DNA of 55,540 bases from positions 9,193-64,732 of the forward strand of contig JAHDIS010000015.1 of the NCBI GenBank assembly GCA_020630695.1, written 5' to 3'. Under the pieces are notes generated by a model, which ran no database searches, was not told the origin of the DNA, and worked only from the letters and a program-made list of their open reading frames with translations. This document shows, piece after piece, positions 51,008-55,540 of this stretch (positions are counted from its first letter, which is position 1; each line of letters begins with the position of its first letter). A program made the position numbers and the translations under genes. Origin of the DNA: Paracoccaceae bacterium. Its GTDB lineage: Bacteria; Pseudomonadota; Alphaproteobacteria; Rhodobacterales; Rhodobacteraceae.

Positions 51008-53449
51008 ATGACCAATCTGCCGACCAAAGCCCGCGCCGTTATCATTGGAGGCGGCGTCATTGGCTGTTCTGTTGCGTATCATCTGACCAAATTGGGTTGG
51101 AAGGATGTCGTTCTTCTGGAACGCAAACAGCTGACGTCCGGAACGACATGGCATGCGGCAGGGCTGATCGCACAACTGCGGGCTACGGCCAACATGACCA
51201 AGCTCGCGAAATACAGCCAGGAGCTCTATGGCCAGCTCGAAGAAGAAACGGGAATGGCTACAGGGTTCAAGCGGGTCGGCTCGATCACCGTTGCCCTGAC
51301 CGAAGAGAGAGATGAAGAGTTGCGGCGCTCGGCGGCGATGGCGCGTGCTTTCGGGGTCGAGATCGATGAGATCGGCCGTGATGAGATCAGCGCGAAGTAC
51401 CCACACCTGAACATCGACGATGTAATCGGCGGTGTTTACTTGCCAAAGGATGGTCAGGGCGATCCGGGCAATATTGCGCGGGCTCTGGCCAAAGGCGCGC
51501 GCCAGAAAGGCGCGGTGGTGGCGGAATACACCGCCGTGACAGGTGTCCAGCGCACAGGGCGGCGCATCACTGCGGTGAACTACCAATCGGCCAACGGCGA
51601 GCAAGGCAGCATAGCCTGCGAGGCCGTGATAAATTGCGCCGGAATGTGGGGCCGGGATGTGGGGGCAATGCTCGGCACGTCAGTGCCGCTTCAGGCCTGT
51701 GAGCATTTCTACATTGTCTCCGAGCCGATTGCAGGGCTGGAACAATTGCCGGTCCTGCGCGTGCCGGATGAATGCGCCTACTACAAGGAAGATGCAGGCA
51801 AGATCATGCTTGGCGCTTTCGAGCCGGTCTCGAAACCCTGGGGGCCTATTCCGGGTGACTTCGAGTTTGATCAGTTGCCCGAGGACTTTGATCATTTTGA
51901 GCCAATACTCGAGGCCGCCGTAAACCGGATGCCGATGTTGGCAGAGGCGGGCATTCATACGTTCTTCAATGGTCCTGAAAGTTTTACCCCGGACGATGCC
52001 TACCACTTGGGCCAGTGCCCTGAGATGGACAACGTCTGGGTCGCGGCCGGGTTCAATTCGGTTGGTATCCAATCCGCAGGTGGTGCGGGTATGGCGCTGG
52101 CGCAGTGGATGGAAGATGGCGCGCGCCCGTTTGATCTGGGTGATGTGGATATCGCGCGCATGCAGCCTTTCCAGTCCAACAAATCCTACCTGATGGACCG
52201 CAGTACCGAAACACTGGGGCTGCTCTACGCGGATCACTTCCCGTATCGGCAAAAGGCCACGGCGCGCGGGGTCCGGCGTACGCCGTTTCATACACATCTG
52301 GCGCAAAATGGCGCGGTCTTTGGTGAACTCGCAGGCTGGGAGCGGGCAAACTGGTTTGCGAACGCAGGTCAGGATGCGGAATACCAATACAGCTGGCAGC
52401 GGCAGAACTTCTTTGAAAATGTCGCGCAAGAGCACCACGCGATCCGAAATGACGTGGGCATGTACGATATGTCTTCGTTTGGGAAACTCCGGGTCGAAGG
52501 CCCCGATGCCGAGGCGTTTTTGAACCATATTTGCGGAGCGGATCTGTCAGTTCCGGTCGGTAAGATCGTATACACGCAATTCCTGAATACATCGGGCGGC
52601 ATCGAGGCGGATGTCACCGTGACGCGCTTGTCAGAGCTGGCCTATCTGGTCGTCACGCCGGCCGCCACGCGACTGGCCGATGAAACTTGGATGCGCCGCC
52701 ATCTTGGCGACCGGATGGTTGTCATCACGGATGTAACGGCGTCCGAAGGCGTCCTGGCTGTCATGGGGCCGCGCGCACGGGATGTGTTGCAGGCGGTCTC
52801 GCCTGCCGATTTCTCCAACGCCGCCAATCCCTTTGGCACAGCGCAGGTCGTCGAAATCGGCATGGCGCATGCGCGTGTGCACCGGGTGTCCTATGTTGGA
52901 GAGCTGGGTTGGGAAATCTATGTCAGTGCCGACATGGCCGCGCATGTCTTCGAGGTGCTGCACGAGGCGGGCGCCAGCTTTGGGCTGAAGCTTTGCGGAA
53001 TGCACATGATGGACACCTGCCGGATCGAAAAGGGCTTTCGGCATTTCGGTCATGATATCACTTGCGAAGACCATGTTCTCGAGGCCGGACTTGGCTTTGC
53101 GGTCAAAACGGCCAAACCGGATTTCATTGGCCGCGATGCGGTCTTGAAGAAGCGGGAAACCGGTTTGCAGACCCGTATGGTGCAATTCCTGCTGAATGAC
53201 CCCGAGCCGCTGCTCTATCACAATGAGCCGATCCTGCGGGACGGTGAGATTGTCGGGTATCTTAGCTCGGGTGCTTACGGGCACCATTTGGGCGGGGCCG
53301 TGGGGCTGGGCTATGTGCCCTGCGCAGGCGAAAGTGTTGAACAGGTTCTGGCCTCTGCCTATGAAATCGACGTCGCCGGCACAAAGGTTTCTGCCGAGGC
53401 TTCGTTGAAGCCGCTGTACGACCCCAAGTCGGATCGCGTGAAGGTCTGA
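51008..53449 (+). CDS. Dimethylglycine/sarcosine-dehydrogenase-type FAD-GcvT protein 2
   Basis: An 813-residue FAD-GcvT dehydrogenase with the same layout as copy 1. The FAD fold is AVIIGGGVIGCSVAYHLTK, and GTTWHAAGLIAQLRA holds the flavinylation His 49, here in the form closest to known DMGDH. The GcvT part has LRVEGPDAEAFL, SYVGELGWEIYVS and CRIEKGFRHFGHDIT. It can oxidise dimethylglycine or sarcosine and feed 5,10-methylene-THF. AAGGAG lies 8 bp before the ATG. Exact substrate not decided by sequence. Confidence 0.92.
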   Translation: MTNLPTKARAVIIGGGVIGCSVAYHLTKLGWKDVVLLERKQLTSGTTWHAAGLIAQLRATANMTKLAKYSQELYGQLEEETGMATGFKRVGSITVALTEERDEELRRSAAMARAFGVEIDEIGRDEISAKYPHLNIDDVIGGVYLPKDGQGDPGNIARALAKGARQKGAVVAEYTAVTGVQRTGRRITAVNYQSANGEQGSIACEAVINCAGMWGRDVGAMLGTSVPLQACEHFYIVSEPIAGLEQLPVLRVPDECAYYKEDAGKIMLGAFEPVSKPWGPIPGDFEFDQLPEDFDHFEPILEAAVNRMPMLAEAGIHTFFNGPESFTPDDAYHLGQCPEMDNVWVAAGFNSVGIQSAGGAGMALAQWMEDGARPFDLGDVDIARMQPFQSNKSYLMDRSTETLGLLYADHFPYRQKATARGVRRTPFHTHLAQNGAVFGELAGWERANWFANAGQDAEYQYSWQRQNFFENVAQEHHAIRNDVGMYDMSSFGKLRVEGPDAEAFLNHICGADLSVPVGKIVYTQFLNTSGGIEADVTVTRLSELAYLVVTPAATRLADETWMRRHLGDRMVVITDVTASEGVLAVMGPRARDVLQAVSPADFSNAANPFGTAQVVEIGMAHARVHRVSYVGELGWEIYVSADMAAHVFEVLHEAGASFGLKLCGMHMMDTCRIEKGFRHFGHDITCEDHVLEAGLGFAVKTAKPDFIGRDAVLKKRETGLQTRMVQFLLNDPEPLLYHNEPILRDGEIVGYLSSGAYGHHLGGAVGLGYVPCAGESVEQVLASAYEIDVAGTKVSAEASLKPLYDPKSDRVKV

Positions 53450-53465
53450 TGTACGGGGCCTGTCA

Positions 53466-53489
53466 TGGCTGGGGGGTGCCCTCCAGCCA
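53466..53489 (+). terminator. Hairpin behind dehydrogenase 2
   Basis: A 10-bp stem (TGGCTGGGGG, GTGC loop, CCTCCAGCCA with one G-U pair) starts 16 bp after the dehydrogenase 2 stop. It is very stable but lacks a T-tract. It most likely marks the end of the betaine cluster transcript. Confidence 0.55.
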
Positions 53490-53536
53490 ACCAAGAGACA
53501 TTCGGAGCATCGCAGGCAGACAGGCTTTGGGGCGCG

Positions 53537-53571
53537 GGTTGCTTTTTGCACGGGCAAATGACAAAGCAACC
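53537..53571 (+). promoter_or_regulatory. Leader hairpin pressed against the RluA-type start codon
   Basis: Arms GGTTGCTTT (53537-53545) and AAAGCAACC (53563-53571) pair perfectly. A nested TTGC/GCAA stem with a 4-nt loop fills the interior. The outer arm ends 2 nt before the ATG at 53574, where a ribosome site would be needed and none is seen. It may restrict translation of the pseudouridine synthase. Confidence 0.6.
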
Positions 53572-53573
53572 GG

Positions 53574-54221
53574 ATGAGCGATGCCTACAATCCGCCCAAA
53601 GGCGATATCCCCGTTTTGCACGAAGACAGTGACCTGTTGGTGGTCGATAAGCCCGCCGGCTTGTTGTCGGTTCCCGGCAAAGGCGAGGATCTGGCGGATT
53701 GCCTTTTGACCCGCCTTGAGCAGGCTTTCCCGACGGCCCGGCTGGTCCACCGGCTGGACCGGGACACATCGGGGGTCATGATCTTTGCTTTAACCGCGCA
53801 TGCGCAAAAGCAGTTGGGACAACAGTTCGAGGCGCGCAAGGTCAAGAAAACCTATCTGGCGCGCGTGGCCGGACGGCTGGAGCCAAAGACCGGCACGGTC
53901 GACCTGCCACTGATCGTAGACTGGCCAAACCGCCCACGCCAGATGGTGTGCCATGAGACAGGCAAGCCTTCGATCACCGATTGGAAGGTTGTGCGCAGCT
54001 CGGACGAAGAAACGCGGGTCCGGCTGTTTCCACAGACTGGCCGCAGTCATCAGTTGCGGGTGCATATGCTGGCGCTGGGCCACCCGATCCTCGGAGATCC
54101 GTTCTATGCGCCTGAAACAGCCGCGCATTACCCACGCATGATGCTGCACGCTGAAGAGCTGCGTGTGAACCACCCGGAAAACGGGCGCGGCATGCGTTTT
54201 CGTGCCAAGCCGCCGTTCTGA
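53574..54221 (+). CDS. RluA-family pseudouridine synthase
   Basis: A 215-residue single-domain member of the RluA family, which isomerises uridine in rRNA or tRNA. The catalytic Asp is in HRLDRDTSG; YLARVAGRLEP, TGRSHQLRVHMLALGHPILGD and RMMLHAEEL are other family blocks. Short length and absence of an S4 domain resemble RluA/TruC-type enzymes more than RluC/D. No Shine-Dalgarno sequence is seen; a hairpin occupies the leader. The target site is unknown. Confidence 0.9.
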   Translation: MSDAYNPPKGDIPVLHEDSDLLVVDKPAGLLSVPGKGEDLADCLLTRLEQAFPTARLVHRLDRDTSGVMIFALTAHAQKQLGQQFEARKVKKTYLARVAGRLEPKTGTVDLPLIVDWPNRPRQMVCHETGKPSITDWKVVRSSDEETRVRLFPQTGRSHQLRVHMLALGHPILGDPFYAPETAAHYPRMMLHAEELRVNHPENGRGMRFRAKPPF

Positions 54222-54224
54222 TCT

Positions 54225-54401
54225 TCAAGCGATCTGTTTTGCCACGAGCCAAGACGCCGGAAAGCTGATCACAAACCCCAGTGCTGCCGCGATGATGATT
54301 GGGGCTAACGTATCATACCCGAGCGTCAGAGCCGCGATCACCGCAGAGCCGGCGATGGTCGATCCAACAAAGATATGGATGAGAAGAAAAAGCGGCAGCA
54401 T
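54225..54401 (-). CDS. 58-residue two-helix membrane protein
   Basis: Reading leftward from ATG 54401 gives 58 codons and a TGA at 54225-54227. A perfect AGGAGG lies 5 bp upstream of the ATG, and a 23-bp palindrome follows directly. The peptide is almost all hydrophobic, with two helices (residues about 3-26 and 33-53) and start MLPLFLLIHIFVGSTIAG. Similar small proteins in Rhodobacteraceae are sometimes labelled CTP synthetase, without basis. Convergent with the RluA-type gene, 3 bp between stops. Confidence 0.8.
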   Translation of the reverse strand: MLPLFLLIHIFVGSTIAGSAVIAALTLGYDTLAPIIIAAALGFVISFPASWLVAKQIA

Positions 54402-54411
54402 GGATGCCTCC

Positions 54412-54434
54412 TGTCTGTGCGTTACGCACAGACA
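54412..54434. promoter_or_regulatory. Perfect 23-bp palindrome at the leader of the 58-residue gene
   Basis: Arms TGTCTGTGCG (54412-54421) and CGCACAGACA (54425-54434) are perfectly complementary with a TTA loop. Its first base adjoins the AGGAGG of the small membrane-protein gene. It could be an operator for a dimeric repressor or, in RNA, a hairpin that limits ribosome access. Confidence 0.65.
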
Positions 54435-54535
54435 TTAAGAGGTTGGAATGTGTTTATCTTTGATCTGGAGCAAGGTCTTGCGGTGCTTTTCCAACAGAGC
54501 GCTGAAATCAATGGGTCCTTACCCTAGAGGAATTT

Positions 54536-54766
54536 GGCTATAACGCCGATTGGTTCCGAGAAGATTTGAAAGGCAAAAGGAAACGCGCATGCATCCTTGA
54601 TCGAAAGCTGCGCAAAAAGCCTGCGAAACACGACAAGCGCCGAAATTGACGACGCAATCGCACTGAGATCATGTTCGGCAAGCTCAAGGATTGGCGGTTC
54701 TTGGCTACCCTGATACAAAAGCTCTTCCTGGTAGCTATCAAACTCTTAGCAACGGTCGCCTTTTGG
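54536..54766 (+). pseudogene. Decayed IS5-family transposase, C-terminal fragment
   Basis: One continuous frame reads GYNADWFREDLKGKRKRACI, then LDRKLRKKPAKHDKRRN, a stop, RRNRTEIMFGKLKDWRF, and a hydrophobic tail LVAIKLLATVAFW. This is the C-terminal end of an IS5/IS427-type DDE transposase, where intact members read DADWFR, CIPGRK, KRRNRIEIMFGRLKDWRR and an ALAATVIFWL-like end. The final catalytic Glu region survives (TEIMFG). The internal stop, missing N-terminus and missing ends make it a relic. The preceding 54435-54535 shows nothing coding. Confidence 0.85.
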
Positions 54767-54808
54767 CCATGGGCCCTGACCTCATGTCAGCCGGGCAAAC
54801 CGCTTCGT

Positions 54809-55039
54809 TCATTTCTTGAAGTTTCCTTCGCCAATAAGATTTCCGTTAGAATCGTAGGTTTGGTAGGATAAATTGTCCTGAAAATACAATACTGTAGCCA
54901 TCAAAAGAAAGGCGCCAAAAAATATAGGAACCAACAGCAACCAGAATTTGAGAAAGCGCCTTTGAACTCCGACAACAAAACGCAAATACTGTAAAATTCC
55001 TTCAAACACTTTCGCGCCTTCGCATTTATCACAATGCAC
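54809..55039 (-). CDS. AT-rich small membrane protein, weakly supported
   Basis: A 76-residue frame from GTG 55039. It has a CDKCEG pair at the N-terminus, a basic amphipathic stretch, one membrane helix (FWLLLVPIFFGAFLLMATVLYF) and a C-terminal YDSNGNLIGEGNFKK that resembles a single MORN/YwqK-like repeat. The DNA is clearly AT-richer than the rest of the window, like recently acquired DNA next to an IS relic. No good ribosome site precedes the GTG; a TTG start further in, after GAAGGA, is possible. Function unknown. Confidence 0.5.
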   Translation of the reverse strand: MHCDKCEGAKVFEGILQYLRFVVGVQRRFLKFWLLLVPIFFGAFLLMATVLYFQDNLSYQTYDSNGNLIGEGNFKK

Positions 55040-55257
55040 GGGACTATACGGCGTCGGGTATCACCGCACAAACGCAGGTTTGAGAATATACTGGTATTCC
55101 CCGGCCCAGCTGCCCTGAGTTGATTTTTACGTCTCTACCCTCCGAATCTAGGACAGCGACCCATAGATTTCGGCATAGCAGTTTGGTTCACAACCCGAAT
55201 GAACCCGCGGAACCTGTTTCGTAGAATCCGCTTACGGGGCTTCCAATTGAGAAGCTT
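55040..55257. other. Gene-free gap before lepA end
   Basis: About 220 bp between the AT-rich small frame and the end of lepA. No frame, hairpin of note or repeat was found. With the IS relic it forms a low-density patch that likely accumulated inserted and decayed DNA. Confidence 0.4.
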
Positions 55258-55540
55258 TCAGCTGTCCATCTTCAGCGCTGAAATAAACGCCTCTTGCGGG
55301 ATGTCGACTTTCCCGAATTGGCGCATCTTTTTCTTACCGGCTTTCTGCTTTTCCAGAAGCTTCTTTTTTCGTGTCGCGTCGCCGCCATAACACTTGGCGG
55401 TCACGTCCTTGCGCAGAGCCGATAGGGTTTCGCGCGCGATCACCTTGCCGCCGATGGCGGCCTGAATCGGGATCTTGAACATGTGGCGGGGGATCAGGTC
55501 TTTCAGTTTCTCGACCATCGCCCGGCCCCGCTGCTCGGCC
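55258..55540 (-). CDS. lepA: Elongation factor 4 (LepA), C-terminal part only
   Basis: The last 94 codons of LepA, a ribosome back-translocating GTPase; the gene enters from the right edge. The LepA-specific C-terminal domain is complete: [59 protein letters not shown] and [17 protein letters not shown]. The GTPase and upstream domains lie outside the window. Confidence 0.96.
   Translation of the reverse strand, partial: AEQRGRAMVEKLKDLIPRHMFKIPIQAAIGGKVIARETLSALRKDVTAKCYGGDATRKKKLLEKQKAGKKKMRQFGKVDIPQEAFISALKMDS

Overview
The window looks like a chromosomal segment of an alphaproteobacterium of the Rhodobacteraceae, probably the marine Roseobacter group. The main reasons are an ethylmalonyl-CoA mutase (a glyoxylate-bypass substitute typical of this family), a HvrA-type H-NS protein, DUF3035 and DUF1674 proteins, a two-gene M16 peptidase pair, a GTTC-N7-GTTC type SOS operator, and genes for methylated-amine (betaine/dimethylglycine) use. 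Apart from one AT-rich patch near 54.4-55.2 kb, the DNA is uniformly GC-rich and densely coding. I saw no rRNA, tRNA, CRISPR array, prophage or intact transposon.

Layout. 0-2.1 kb: a gene running off the left edge, a GcvA-like LysR regulator, then deoD and an H-NS-like gene on the minus strand. 2.3-7.1 kb: ecm, a divergent PlsB-like acyltransferase, and a minus-strand rbfA/DUF2233 pair. 7.1-14.8 kb: dapB, small exported and SDH-assembly proteins, rsmB, heparinase-like, purH, lspA and a lipoprotein. 14.9-20.7 kb: M16 peptidase pair, dapA (minus) and a Slt lytic transglycosylase. 20.7-25.2 kb: EamA transporter, mnmD with a divergent FAD oxidase (the two halves of MnmC as separate genes), MaoC hydratase, HAD IIA protein and DUF1294. 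25.3-31.1 kb: Mn-pyrophosphatase, alkane hydroxylase, mutY, DciA-like, DsbA-like and CaiB-like genes. 31.1-34.3 kb: aldo/keto reductase, an orphan ImuA-like gene directly behind a perfect SOS box, and an MFS transporter. 34.2-41.4 kb: a minus-strand run of ubiA, an OmpA/BON protein with an overlapping coiled-coil partner, a histidine-phosphatase-fold protein, two saccharopine-dehydrogenase-type genes (LYS1 and LYS9 types) and DUF817. 41.45-45.0 kb: rsmE, an acetyltransferase, a membrane protein and gshA.

45.1-53.5 kb is the most coherent accessory system: an XRE-cupin regulator with two inverted-repeat operators at its start, two LysE exporters flanking a GFA-type zinc protein, and two long FAD/GcvT dehydrogenases of the dimethylglycine/sarcosine type with a betaine-homocysteine-methyltransferase-like gene between them. 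Taken together these suggest methyl transfer from betaine to homocysteine, oxidative N-demethylation onto tetrahydrofolate, formaldehyde/glutathione handling and amino-acid export. An identical 55-bp element lies behind gshA and behind the methyltransferase gene.

53.5-55.5 kb: an RluA-type pseudouridine synthase with a hairpin pressed against its start codon, a 58-residue membrane protein with a perfect palindrome pressed against its Shine-Dalgarno sequence, a decayed IS5-family transposase, an AT-rich small membrane-protein frame, and the C-terminus of lepA at the right edge.

The strongest items for a second look are the SOS-boxed orphan ImuA homologue, the betaine cluster with its operators and intercistronic hairpin/mini-ORF, the leader hairpins at rluA-type and small-protein genes, the split MnmC pair and the bacterial saccharopine gene pair.
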